Shown: positions 34,735 to 46,636 of the stretch, one piece after another | Layout of the letters: every line of letters starts with the position of its first letter | How positions within the stretch are numbered: the first letter of the stretch is position 1 | Assembly: GCA_026686845.1 (NCBI GenBank) | Contig: JAIVEN010000013.1 | Span: 19,956,001-20,020,000 of the forward strand | Source of the DNA: Adenanthera pavonina | Taxonomy: Eukaryota > Streptophyta > Magnoliopsida > Fabales > Fabaceae | Reading direction: 5' to 3' | DNA length: 64,000 bases | Position numbers and translations under genes: made by a program | Notes under the pieces: model-generated | Seen by the model: the letters and a program-made list of their open reading frames with translations, nothing else | Told to the model about the DNA's origin: nothing | The model's database searches: none

Positions 34735-36598
34735 TGTTAGCAAGGCTGACTTCCCAAGAGGGGGGTGAATTGGGAAGTTTGAAATTTTTCTGCACAAAGT
34801 GAAGTAAGTGAAGATATCACAGTATAATGAAAACAATGCGTAAAACATAGCAAGGTGAAAAGTAGAGATAAGGAGAAGAGAACTCAGTGATTTATCCTGG
34901 TTCGGTTTATTCTCTTGACCTACATCCAGTCCCCAAGACACCTCTTGAGATTTATCCACTATACAGCAAGAATTTCAGTGGGCTTCTTGCTAAAGCCACA
35001 GTACATGAGTATGCTCTGTTTCTGAGCTCTCTCAAACTCTCTAAGCACTTTCACTATGTGCTTCCTAATCCCCTTGTGAATACCTCTCACAAGTAAATCT
35101 ATCTCCCAGATGAAGAGTAGATTGATTACAATGAAATAACTCTCTTGAAAAGAGTAGATATGAAAGTTTAAGTACAAGTATAGAAGTTGAGAGGGTAAAA
35201 GCTTTTGACAAGAAGATTCAGCAGAAATTCAGTATATACAAGTTTTTTTTTTTCGTTACCCATAACTTCAAATGATGTTGTATTTATAGATTTAGGTCTC
35301 AAATATCCATTACAGACTAAATCTATCCGTTGGGGAAGTTATCCAACGGTTACTCTGAAAAACTATCCATTTACCAAATGCATTTAATGTTTCTGACATA
35401 CTGAAATTTGAATTTTGGTTGGTCAACAGACGAATTTCGAAGGAACCGAAGATTAAAGCTTCCAACGTTACAGCACGAAGTTCGTCTGTTCGTGAAGTGA
35501 AATTCAAATTTTGAATCTTACAAAACATTTTCACAATGTGACATACGAATTTTCAAGAAGAAAGTTTTTCGGTTAAGTGTGAACAATGTTTTTAATTTTC
35601 TACAGTGCCCTCGAAATTCGAATTTTGGAAGCCCAAAATTCGTCTGTTCCTAGTACGTGAAAGGGAGGCACAGTAGTTCATTTTCTTTAAAATTCGAATG
35701 TTGAAGAGTAAAGTTCGTTTGTCAGAGAGACTCTTTTCAGACTAACTTCATCATTCGAATGTTGCAAGTTCACATCATTCGTATGTCAATGTTTCATTTC
35801 AACAGACTCAAGAACTTAGCTTCTGAAATTTGAATTTTAATGTTCAAAGTTCGTCTGTCAGAGAGCAGTTTTGAAACTTAAATCATTCTTGATCTCAGAT
35901 GAACTTTAACATAGTTTCAGACGAATTTCTTCTATTTTCTCAAGTTTTGTTTTGTTTGAAATTCGAATTTTGAAGACTCAAAGTTTGTCTGTTGCAAAGA
36001 AGCATCTTTCAGACTTATATGAAAATTTGAATGTTGGAAGTTTAAAATTCGTCTGTCAGAGAGCATTTATCAAACTCAATTTCATTTTGATGTCAGATGC
36101 ACTTTATCATAGTTTCAGACGAATTTCTTTGGTTTTTACAAACTTCATTTTACTTGAAATTCGAATTTTGAAAGTGTGAAGTTTGTCTGTTACCAAAAGG
36201 CCTCTTTTCAGACTAGATGAAAATTTGAATTTTGAACAACCAAAATTCATCTGACAAAGAGCCATCTCTTTAGACTTATTCAGTTTTAGCTCGAAATTCG
36301 AATTTCCAAAGGCAAAGTTCGAATTTCCAACTTGACAGTTTAGTTTAAACTTTCAACCTTCGTCTGTTTGTGGGTGTTTTTCAAATATTTAAAGATTTAA
36401 CATAAAATCAAAGTTTGAAAACATCTTTTCTTCAAATCAAAATCTTTTACCCAATCATAACAAAAACTAAGATTCTACAAGAGATCTAATAGCAAATACT
36501 CAGAAAATCTTCACTTTAGACAGCTTTGATCTCCTTTGATATCTTCAATCCAAGCTTTTGAATGTTAGTTTGGAATCATCAAAACTCTTGTTTCAACA
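34735..36598 (-). repeat. 5' LTR of element B
   Basis: 1864 bp; starts tgttagcaaggc and ends tttcaaca. It pairs with 12660-14522 and is followed by the target copy cttct at 36599-36603. It carries a TATA box at 35281-35289 on the minus strand and the usual spread of ttcgaatttt and ttcgtctg words. Confidence 0.95.
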
Positions 36599-36603
36599 CT
36601 TCT

Positions 36604-38003
36604 CCCCCTATTTGACATCAACAAAAAGGTTTGAAGAATAACAAGTATTTCTTCTCCCCTTATTTATAAGGTTGCATCAGTAAGCATAGATGTCTGGGGT
36701 GTTTCAAGCACACAGAAAAACACAAATTGGAATGTAAATTATCATCAAAACTTATTATTCACTGTATGTTCAGACTATGTCAAATTTTACTGATATCAAA
36801 ATTGATATCAGTTGTTACCAATCATTTTCAAAATTGATACCAATGGATAGTGATATTCAAACTAATATCAGTTGTTGCTTGAAAAGTATTATGATACCAA
36901 ATGTTATGATGCTTCTTGTCAAGATGATCATGATATTCAAGCATCATAAGAGGTATCTCAGATTTGAAGAGTTGTTACCTTCTTCCTTTATGATCAAGGA
37001 GAGATGTTGAAATATCATTGCTCCCTTTAGCAGATTAGAGCTAAGCAACAAAACTCTTCATAGTGAAATGAGGTGAGCTAAAGCATAAACAACTTAATTT
37101 TCAGAAAATGCTCCCCCTCAACTTATGCATTTCATAATGATAAAGCCAAGAAAACATAAGCATCAAATGAGCATGTTCAGTCAATTAGTGCATGATGTGA
37201 GTATTATGATTCAAGTTTTTCTTTTAAGATCAGAAAGATCCTTTTAAAAACCTTTACATGCAAATTAACAAGCTCCCCCTAAGCATGTGCATTTATTCAA
37301 ATATGTATGTTTTTCAAATCATGGCTTAAATCAATATACAAGGAGAATTTTTGAAAAGCACACAAGTTTGGTTATACAAATAAAGAAATTGAATTGTGCA
37401 AAATTGAATTTTACAGTAAGCATCATCATATTTGAACAAGGACCATACTTTATTTCAATAACCTCAAATAATAGCATCAATGAAGCATATATATGAAAAT
37501 TTGTTAAACACTTACAAACCAGCTTGGTTAATAGCTAATTTCTTCCCTTTTCAGTATGATTCCAATTGAGTGCATTAGGTACTCCATCTTTATGAGGCTT
37601 TCACCATTTAGCTTAGAAAGCACCTGCAAAAGTAAGAGGGAAAATCCTTTTTCTTTCTTTGGTACCCTTTCTGACTTGGGTCCACTAAAGGTCAGTTTGA
37701 ACATTTTTTCATTACATATGGGACCAGAGTTCAATCTTACCCAATTATATATATATAACGCAATAATTGAAAGGGGTAAAGATAAGAGGTTACCAAATAT
37801 TATTTCCTTGTTATTCTTGGCTTGTATGCAGTGTAGTATTTCTCATGTCTTCTTTCTGCATACATGCCAATGCCTCTTGAATTTTTGCTCTTTCTCTTTT
37901 CAAGGTCAATAGGATGGTTTCCATTTGAGTTGCTTCCTTGAGATGAGTGAGCGAATTACTTCCAGTGCTTCTCCATGTGATTTGTGGTTGTAGTTTTGGA
38001 GTT
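36604..38003 (-). other. Element A, non-coding tail after gag
   Basis: About 1.4 kb without a clear gene. At least three purine runs of polypurine type occur on the minus strand, at plus-strand 36603-36609, 37109-37118 and 37270-37279, the last two each followed by a 'catgtgcat'-like block. An ORF at 37528-37734 is faintly reminiscent of a pol C-terminus but is not convincing. pol was probably lost by deletion between gag and this tail. Confidence 0.6.
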
Positions 38004-39640
38004 TTAAGAAGTTTTCCTTTTCAGCATCTTCTTTCTTGTACCAATGTATTCTTTCTTCTTGGATTGGTTCTGTATACATGAAACACTAGAAGAAAATTTT
38101 GGTTCCCACTTGTTTCTGGGTCCAGGAGGGTTAGTGATATTCTTTGGAACCCATTTCATGCTTTTACTCAAGCCATTTTTCCTTATGCTGCACAGATAAG
38201 CAATATGACCATTTTTACCACAATATGTGCATGATGGTGAGCTAGGCATTACATTAGGCACAAAGAATTTTGAATAGGATTTATTTTTCCCTTTGGACTC
38301 ACTCCTATAGCCAGCACCCAATTTGTCAAATTTAGGAATCTGTTTGTCAAGTGAAATATTCAACTTATCCTTTTCTTGGGTGAAATTGGCTATTACTCTG
38401 ATCAATTCCTCTTTTTTTTTTATTTAATATATCACATGTAACACAAGAGGAAGTGTGTGTGTGAGTTTCACATATATTTTCTAAATCATTTATTTTCTGT
38501 TTAAGTGATTCATTTTCAGTCTTTTCAAATTGCAAATCATTTTCTAAGGAAATCACTTTCTTTTTACTGAGTGCAAGTTCTTTAGCTAATCTAATCATTT
38601 CATCATGCATTTCATTGTAAGCAACTTGCAACTCATTAACAGAGAATTCAGAATTAGATTCAAAGTCAGAATTCGATACCTCATCATTGGAAAGTGCCAT
38701 CAAGCATGGATAGGTATCCTCATCATCTTCTTCTAAACTATTGCCCCAGATTGCAGAGGTATATGCCACTTCAGCTTTTTCACTTTTCTTTTCTGCATAT
38801 CTTCCTCTTTGCCTCTTTGACCGGTACTTCAGCTTATTTGTATGGCAAGAGTGTTTTTGTTCCTGAGGCTCCTTCTTTTTGATTTTGAGGAATTTGCCAA
38901 ATCTGATGGTCAACTCTTTTAGCTCATCCTCATCATCATCACTGCTGCTATCATCAGTATCATCATCTTCTGAGCTCTGTGATGTAGTAGCTTTGAATAT
39001 CAGCATTTTTCCTTTGTTTTGCTGCTCCCACAAAAGGTCTAGTCCCCCTTCATGTTCAGTAAGGCTTCCAAACAATGCAGTGATAGATTGATATGATTCT
39101 CCTCTTGTTTCTTCAATAGCTGTCACTTTTGGTTGCTATTCTTTAGGTAGAGCTTTGAGTATTTTACATACTTGCTCTCTTTGTGTATAGCTCTTTCCCA
39201 AAGCTGACAGATGATTAACAATGTGAGTAAAACAAATTTGAAATTCTTTAACAGACTCACCATTGTTCATCTTGAAGGCTTCATATTCAGCTGTGAGAGA
39301 GTTAAACCTATTCTCCTTGACTCCCCTGGTTCCTTCATGAGCAATCTCCAGAGCATCCCACATTTCCTTTGCTGAGTTGCAATCTGACACTCTGAAGAAT
39401 TCGTCTTGTGAAAGTGCACTGACTAAGGAGTGCTTTGCCATGAAGTTTAGCAGGACTCTTCGTTTATCCACACCATCCCACTCTACTTTTGGCTTCTTTC
39501 TGTATGTGCCATCATTTTGCATTTTCTTTGGCACAAAGTCACCCTCCTGTATAACAAACCAGATATCTAGGTCTATGGATTGAAGATAAATCTGCATCCT
39601 TATCTTCCAGTATCCATAGTGTTAACCATTTCACAAACCA
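38004..39640 (-). pseudogene. gag: gag of element A, broken
   Basis: A distant relative of gag in B, C and D. The start region near 39640 is damaged (MTG then stops before HYGYWKIRMQIYLQSIDLDIW). The capsid-like part is readable: RVLLNFMAKHSLVSALSQDEF, EMWDALEIAHEGTRGVKENRF, HIVNHLSALGKSYTQREQV. A TAG at about 39136-39138 stands where B and C have Trp (LPKE stop QPKVTAIEE). A frameshift near the T-run at 38410-38420 joins two frames. One CCHC knuckle remains (CTYCGKNGHIAYLC, near 38200); the first knuckle is not recognisable. The tail KWVPKNITNPPGPRNKWEP matches the family end WVPK...IWVPKRK. It is the only coding sequence found in A. Confidence 0.85.
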
Positions 39641-39684
39641 GTCATTTTGCTCCCGGATGATTAGATCCTTTGCTAGGAGTCTTA

Positions 39685-39696
39685 GGTCTAATACCA
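39685..39696 (-). other. Primer binding site of element A, degenerate
   Basis: On the minus strand tggtattagacc lies two bases inside the 5' LTR. It differs from the canonical tggtatcagagc of B and C at two or more bases, probably through decay. Confidence 0.75.
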
Positions 39697-39698
39697 AT

Positions 39699-42129
39699 TG
39701 TTAGGTTGACTGGTCACCCAAGAGGGGGGGTGAATTGGGTGATGCTAGATTTTCGCTCTTTTGGATCATAGCCCAATTTCACTAAGAGTGCAGCAAAACA
39801 GGGATAAACAGAGGTGGTTGTGTGCAGCAACTAAGTAGAGAAGATGAAGAACAATACACAATGATTTATACTGGTTCAGCCCAACCACTTGGCCTACATC
39901 CAGTCCCCAAGCCACCACTTGAGATTTTCCACTATATCACACAAGTTTGATTCGGGCACCTGTGAAGCCTCAGTACATTCCCACAAGTTTCAGTAGGCAC
40001 TTGTGAAGCCACTCTCCTCACACCCTTACAAGATGTGTAAATCCCTTAGTGTTTACCCACACTAAGATTCTACCCAGAATATGTAGAAAGAAATGTTTAC
40101 AGAATGAAAACTCTCTTGAAGAGTAGATAATACATTGAAAGTTCACTCTGTTGAGGTGGGTTTTTCTAACAATGATGAGATAAAAGGATTTTACAAGTTG
40201 TAGCAGCATTTTCGCATAAACTCTCTTAAGATTATTACCCATAAGTTCAAATGATGTTATATTTATTGTTTTGTAGTGTAATTAGACGTTAGATATAAGA
40301 TCTAGCTGTTAGAGATGTTACCCAATGGTTTACTCTCCAAAACTAGCCGTTTACCAACCTCATTTAATGAATCTGACACACTGAAATTCGAATTTTGGAT
40401 GTTAACAGAAGAATTTCGAAGAGTCCATAAGTTAAACTTTTTAGCGTTGAAGTTCGAAGTTTGTCTGTCCAAAGCTGAAATTCAAATTTTCATCTTGATA
40501 AATGTTTCTATGTTGGAACATTCGAATTTTGGAGTTTAAAGTTCTTTTGGTAAGTTTAAACAGTAATTCCATATTGCTATAGTGCCTTCGAAATTCGAAT
40601 TTTGGTTCCCAAAATTCGTCTGACAGTGAGCCACTCAATATGGCACAAGTTCTTCCTTTCGAAATTCGAATTTTGAATGTGGAATTCGTCTGTTGGTTGT
40701 TTCAGAAGTGTTTTCATGTTTCTGGAATTGTGAAATTCAAATTTTGGAAGTGGAAAGTCATTTGTTGGTTGTTTTAGAAGTATATCCATGTTTCTGGAGT
40801 TGTGAAATTCGAATTTTGAAAGTGGAAATTCATCTGTTGGTTGTTTCAGAAGTATTTTCACGTTTCTGGAATCGCGAAATTCGAATTTTGAAAGTGGAAA
40901 TTCGTCTGTTGTACCTGAAGTTCAAATTTTGGAAGTCAAAATTTGTCTGTCAGTGGCAAGCTCAATTCTGCACGAAGGTTCTCTTCGAAATTCGAATTTC
41001 CGAGGCCTGAAATTCGTCTGTCGCAACGGAACCTACGTAACTTCAAATTTTGCACTGTAGATAATTTTGCAGAAGCTATAACTCTCTCATTTTAACTCCA
41101 AATTAAGCAAATGACCTATGGTTGGAAATCTCTGAATGTCTAATTTCAAATGAAATAAGTTTCACTCAAAAACAAACGTATTTTGTAAGATATGATCGAA
41201 ATAGTGATAAGAGGTCAAAACTGAAAATTCATATCTCACTACTCAAATTTAAATAACCATAGCTTTTTCATATGACTTTCATTTTGAGTGAAATAACCTT
41301 CTTTGAAAATCTTATTAAGTCTAATTTCATATGAAATAATTTTTACATCAAAGCCATATGTATTTTGAGAGATATATTAAAAATACTAAGCAAAGGTCAA
41401 ACTCTAGATTCTTGAAAACCAGATTTCACTAACTATGCCTGACTCGAAATTCGAATTTCAACACCTGAAATTCATCTGTCAGAGGTGATATCTCTGGAAC
41501 TTCAAATTTCAGTCAGCAAAGTCGTATTTTCACAAAGTATATGAAGTTTAACTTCTCAAAATTTGTCTGTCACCAGAGTTTTTCAAAGCTAACATCAGAT
41601 TTACTTAATCTAACTCATTTAGAACATATGGTAACAAGATTAAGTAATTTTTAAAGACTAATCCTACCTCAAGACCTAAGTGAAAAGAAAATATACCTAG
41701 TGACTAGATCTTCAAATGTTGAGTTCCATTTCCACTTGGTCATTTTCTTCTTGTCATGCTCCCTTCTGATCTTTCATTTTTGAAGCATCCTTTCTCTTCT
41801 TCTTTCTTGAGTGAGGCATGATATTGATTTCCATTTCTGTATTCTAATGCTCACTCTTCTTACTTGGATCATCCTACATTTAATGTATTACACTTACAAT
41901 CTAAGTAGTTAGTCCAGTTTATATATCCAACTTATATTATTCATTGTAAAAGTATAGTGGATATATTTACACATAGCATGATATATGTATTATAACCATA
42001 ATTAAATACATGCTAAAATGTATTCTACTTCTTTAAGGAACATTATATATGTCAGATACATATAATACATTTGTTCCTTATTACTCTATATTTGTCATCA
42101 TCAAAACTTATATTATACTGAACCTTACA
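39699..42129 (-). repeat. 5' LTR of element A
   Basis: 2431 bp; starts tgttaggttgac and ends ccttaca. It contains the 72-bp minisatellite at about 40661-40930 (units at 40661, 40732, 40803 and 40876). A weak AT-rich TATA-like stretch lies near 40253-40266. Confidence 0.93.
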
Positions 42130-43199
42130 ATTAGTAAAGGAGAATCAAGTTGAAAGTTAAAGGTTAAAGATTTGAGGTAGTAACTCTTGTACTTGCTTTT
42201 ATATATTGTCTTTAAAGCTTTTCATGATATGAAATTGGTGCCATGTTGTTGTTATTGTTTCACTTGATTGGTTTTGGCTGAAATTCTGTTGAGGGCTTTG
42301 CTTGGAATGTCTATTTTCTAAAGGGAAACTTTGCTGAAATTTGTGTTGCCAATAAGATACTTTATTATGAAGTTTTAAAGTTGTTAGTGATGATACAAAT
42401 GCATGTTATAATTGTTGCTACTAACATTCCTAGATCCTCCCCATCAAGCTACCCAAATGCTAGGGACAATTTACTCCATGGAGAAGAATAAGGCTAAGGA
42501 AGATTAAAGAAGATGAAGATTATGTTAGAACATGAAAGGACATTGTTTATTTTGATGTCTATCATGATGTTTTTTGTATAAATTCATGTACATGAATTAA
42601 AATATGTATGAGTGGTTGGTCTTGTACCTTTGAACCTTATTTGATGTTTAGAACTTTGTTGTGAACAAATTGAATTAGTTTAATGAAAGAACCAAGTTAG
42701 TTTCAATGTATGTTTCAAAATGGCCTAATTTCGTATACTAAATGTTAGAGAAGGTAAAACTGTATATAATGGAAATAAATAACCATGTGGCTATCATGTA
42801 TAGAAAGTACACATGATAAGCTTTCCAAAAAGACCAAGATCATATAAAAATGGTTAAGTGTATAGAGAGTAATGAATTTCCAAATTTAAGGCATAGAATC
42901 TGTATTTGGAAAATGAACGGTACATGTTTCAAAATAAACTATACAAATTTACATGCTGAAAATCTAGTTTCTTATTTTTCCCATGAAAAGCAACATTTAA
43001 GCACTTTCTAGAAACCTAAACCACTATCATACGATTTTTACACATTTCATTATAAATTTTTGAAGTTCGGTCTATAAATGGGTGTATAGTACCACGAGAC
43101 CAATTTTTCAAATTTGACTTTTAAGAAGGTTCAAGCTTCTAAATGCTTCCAAATTATGCTTGATATGTGGCAAAGATATTAATAAACTAAAACATTACA
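42130..43199 (-). repeat. Long-LTR-type repeat copy I, right part
   Basis: Continuation of 9644-10099 after element A; the first five bases (attag) are the target copy. It matches, in reverse orientation, the blocks seen at 3340-4430 and 62623-63430 (such as 'gctactaa...cctcccc' near 42420 and 'cacatgataagctttccaaa' near 42810). It ends near 43199 with aaacattaca. Non-coding. Confidence 0.55.
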
Positions 43200-43657
43200 T
43201 TTTTGTTTAAGAACAAATGTTCAGGCATAGTAGTTTTGAATCCATTGCTTGAGAATAATTGATTGCATAGTCAAGTTATGTTTCCCGTTTGATATGAGGA
43301 ATTGCATTTGACCTATTTTATTCCTCATTGAAGTATGGCCGAAGAATGTACTAATGGCATTAGGAATAGATTGTGGTAGTTGTTGGATAATGATGTGAGG
43401 AAATTTTTACAAACTTTTCTTCCTAAAGTCATGAAATCTTTCAAAGTTGGATCATAATAGATCCTCAAAGTAAAGTGGGATTGCAATAAGTCTCAAGGGT
43501 CATAGAAGCTCCTAGTATGGCTTAGAAAGATCATAGTAGATGTTATGATTGCAATAGACCTAGTAAGTGGTCGTAGTAGACCTTTACACAGAATGAGATA
43601 AAAAGGGAATAGTTATTGAGCCAGAGTTAAGAAAGTACTCTAAAAGATGATGACTTT
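43200..43657. other. Unassigned short segment
   Basis: About 460 bp between two repeat copies. It has small internal echoes of 'gatcatagtagat' around 43450-43590. No gene or boundary seen. Confidence 0.3.
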
Positions 43658-44942
43658 TGTAATATCTCGAAACTTTTGAATAGTAAAAAATATATAGAGA
43701 TATAATAAAATATGAGATACAATAATAGATATGAAAAAGGGGAAAAAGGTTAATTTTTGGGTTAAAGAAATAAACTACAAAAAATTACATTTTAGCCCCT
43801 TGAAAAGAATTATTTGTAATTTGGTCCTTGAGAAAAATTATAGAAAACTACCCAAAATTTTGAAAATTACATTTTCCCAACCAAGGGTAATTTTTAAAAT
43901 ATGAAAATTTTATGTCAAAACAAAGTTCATGATGAATCGAACCCAATGATATGATGCATTGTGGTTAACATAATATATGTGAAGAAAAATTGTGTCGAGT
44001 GTCAAAAAGTTCATACTGCACGGAGAAAGGGCACTATGGGCCCTACAAAAGTAGATAAAGTAAAAAAGAAAAGGATGTGGGCCCCACATTTAGAATATTT
44101 GAGACAGGATATTAACATAAATATACATCCTAGTATAATTATAATCGGTATTTGTAAAGTAACAAAATACTACTAAAGTAGATTTAATTATAAAAACTGA
44201 TACATGATATATTTGGATAAAAGAAAATATGCAATATTTTTGAACCAAAATACCCATAAATTTTGTGACATATGCCACACAAGAGGGACATACATTATTT
44301 AATTATTTATATCATTTTCTTAAGAGTTTTCAAGAAGGTTCAAATAATCAATTTGTCAATTTTTCATTGGTTGGCTTCTTTTATGAATACCGTCTCCTCT
44401 AAGATGTGCAAGGCATCAAAGGAAGTGAGGGAAAGCAATTGAAAATAATGACAATAGAAGGAGGAGATGTGAAGAAAGAAGGAAGAAAAGAAGTGAAGAA
44501 AGAAAGTTGTATTGAGGTAAGATTTTCTCTTGCTATTTTCATGGTTTCTAGCTAAGTCTTTAAGAAGTTTGGCATGGTTTCTTTAAGTATTCTTCTCCTC
44601 TTGCCTAAGTCCAAATTTTGGCAAAGCATAGGAAGAGAAAAGGAAGGTGTTTTTATACATAGAAACTAAGAGAAAGTGATAGAAAGTGCAAGAAAACATG
44701 ATTTTGGCAAAGTATGAGCAAGTAAATGGAAAGATCCTTTTCTCCTCTCTTGTGCATAGTTTCAGCCCGACCTAGGGTATGTAAGGAGTGAGATTTCATG
44801 AAATTAATATTAAAAAAGGAGTCCTTTAGTCCAAAATTAGTAAAGAACAAGTGTTGGATTCAAGAAAAACTCAAAGATAAGGAAAATGAAATGTTTATGG
44901 CTCTAGAGATACTTTATGAAGTAACCTATAACACCTTAGTCT

Positions 44943-46581
44943 TGTTGAATCAAGTGTTTTCATGATTCCAAACCAACCTTCAAAAGCTTGGAGTAAAGAT
45001 ATCAAAGATGCACAAAAGATTTCAAGTTAAGGAATTTTGAAGACATCAGTGCAAGAATAGATGTAGAATGTTTAGTAATGTTTTAATTTGAGTAAAAGAC
45101 TTTGATTTGGTGAAAAGATGTTTTAAAACCTTAATTCTATGTTAATTCATGGAATACTTGAAAAACACCCACCAACAGACAAAGTTTGAAATGTTTACAC
45201 TGATCTGTTGTTTTGAAAATTTGAACTTTGCTTTTAGAAATTCGAATTTCGTATTGAAAATTAACAAGTTTGAAAAGAGGCCTCTCTGATAGATGAATTT
45301 TGTATTCCGAAATTTGAGATTTGACCCATGTCTGAAAAGAGTCTTTCTCGGACAGATGAACTTTGATGTTGAAAATTCGAATTTCAGACAAAATGCAACT
45401 TATGAAAATTGAAAAATTTGTCTGAAAATATGTCAAAGTTCATCTAAAAACATGTTTAAAAAGAGCTTTAAAATTGCCTATTGACAGACGAACTTTGAAA
45501 ATGAAAATTTGAATTTCAGAAACAAAGCTTTTAAGTCTATTGTGTTGATATGTTGACATATGAATGACAATACTCATAAGTCTGAAAAGAGGTCTTTCTA
45601 ACAGATGAACTTTGCCCTTTGAAAATGTGAACTTCGAGTTTATGAATTAGTATGCCTCATTGAACTAGCTTCTGATAGACAAAGTTTAGGGTTCCAAAAT
45701 TCGAATTTCAAAGGCACTATAGCAAATTGAATTTACTGTTCACACTTGACAGAACAACTTTACACATGGAAATTCATATGTTCCAACATACAATCATTTT
45801 CTAAAGATGAAAATTTGAATTTTGATTCATAATAGACAAACTTCGGAAGTTCAATGTTAAAGACTGTAACTTTCAGTTTCTGTGAAATTTGTCTGTTAAC
45901 CAACTGAAATTCGAACTTTGAGTATCAGAAGCATTAAATGCGGTTGGTAAATGGATAGTTTCTTAGAGTAACCATTGGATAACATCTCTAATGGCTAGAT
46001 CTTGTCTCAAACATAAAGTTGGAGCAGAAATCTATAAATAGAACTTCATTTGAAGATATGGGAAATGAATTTATTTTTGTAAATAGTGAAATTCTGTCAA
46101 ATCATCTACTCAAAGTCTCCTACTCTCACACTTCAATATTTGTACTTTAACTTTCATATTCACTCTGAATAAGAGAGTTTATTCATTGTAAACAATCTTA
46201 TCTTCATTTGGAAGAAAGATTTTCTTGTGAGGGAATATCACAAGAAATTGGGAAAGCACTCAGTGAGAGTGCATAGAGTGAAAGTGTAAGCTCTAGAAAT
46301 AGAGCATCATCTGTGTACTAAGCATTTGCATGAAGCCCACTAAATTCTTGCAGAGTAGTGGAAAATCTCTAGTGGTGACTTGGGGACTGGACGTAGGTCA
46401 ATTTGAGAGACCGAACCAGGATAAATATCAGAGTCTTCTCTTCCCTACTATTACTTTTACTATTTATTCATTCATACTCTGTTTTACCATTACCCTTTGC
46501 TTTCTTCACTTTCTTGACTTTTTGCATAAAACTTTTAATCTTCCCAATTCACCCCCTCTTGGGAAGCCAGCTTATCTAACA
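44943..46581 (+). repeat. 5' LTR of element D
   Basis: Starts tgttgaatcaagtg and ends cttatctaaca. It is the plus-strand counterpart of the B and C LTRs. The motif pair (gaaattcgaattt, cagacgaactttg) is repeated through 45170-45920. TATA box ctataaata at 46032-46040. Confidence 0.94.
46032..46040 (+). promoter_or_regulatory. TATA box of the D 5' LTR
   Basis: ctataaata before 'gaacttcatttgaag'. In the 3' LTR the core (55990-55996) is kept, but about 46 bp just downstream are deleted. Confidence 0.65.
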
Positions 46582-46583
46582 AG

Positions 46584-46595
46584 TGGTATCAGAGG
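46584..46595 (+). other. Primer binding site of element D
   Basis: tggtatcagagg, two bases after the 5' LTR; one base off the initiator tRNA-Met complement seen in B and C. Confidence 0.9.
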
Positions 46596-46636
46596 CCATA
46601 TTCCTAATCAAAGGATTTTACAGTACAAGAATTAAA

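Larger units (their letters stand above)
12660..36598 (-). mobile_element. Sirevirus B (Ty1-copia), nested in A, split by C
   Basis: The LTRs are 12660-14522 and 34735-36598 (1863 and 1864 bp). A perfect 5-bp target duplication cttct lies at 12655-12659 and 36599-36603. Without C the element is about 12.0 kb. The order on the minus strand is 5' LTR (34735-36598), primer site, gag (split by C), pol, spacer, third ORF, polypurine tract, 3' LTR. It has stops or frameshifts in all three coding regions, so it is not autonomous now. It is the same family as C and D, judged by LTR ends (tgttga... and ...ctaaca on the coding strand) and by protein similarity. Confidence 0.95.
10100..42129 (-). mobile_element. 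Sirevirus A (Ty1-copia), non-autonomous, host of nested B and C
   Basis: The LTRs are 10100-12532 and 39699-42129 (2433 and 2431 bp). Both begin tgttaggttgac and end ccttaca on the plus strand. The flanks attgg (10095-10099) and attag (42130-42134) fit a 5-bp target duplication with one later change. The primer site lies inside the right LTR and the polypurine tract inside the left LTR, which fixes minus orientation. Without the nested elements it is about 8.1 kb. It carries a broken gag and about 1.5 kb of non-coding tail. I find no pol and no third ORF, so it could have moved only with proteins supplied by relatives. The reverse repeat copy I is its target. Confidence 0.9.

Noticed and set aside
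37528..37734. Possible remnant of a pol C-terminus in element A
   Set aside because: Only a loose likeness around KLNGESLIKMEYL; no RNase H motif nearby, so not called.
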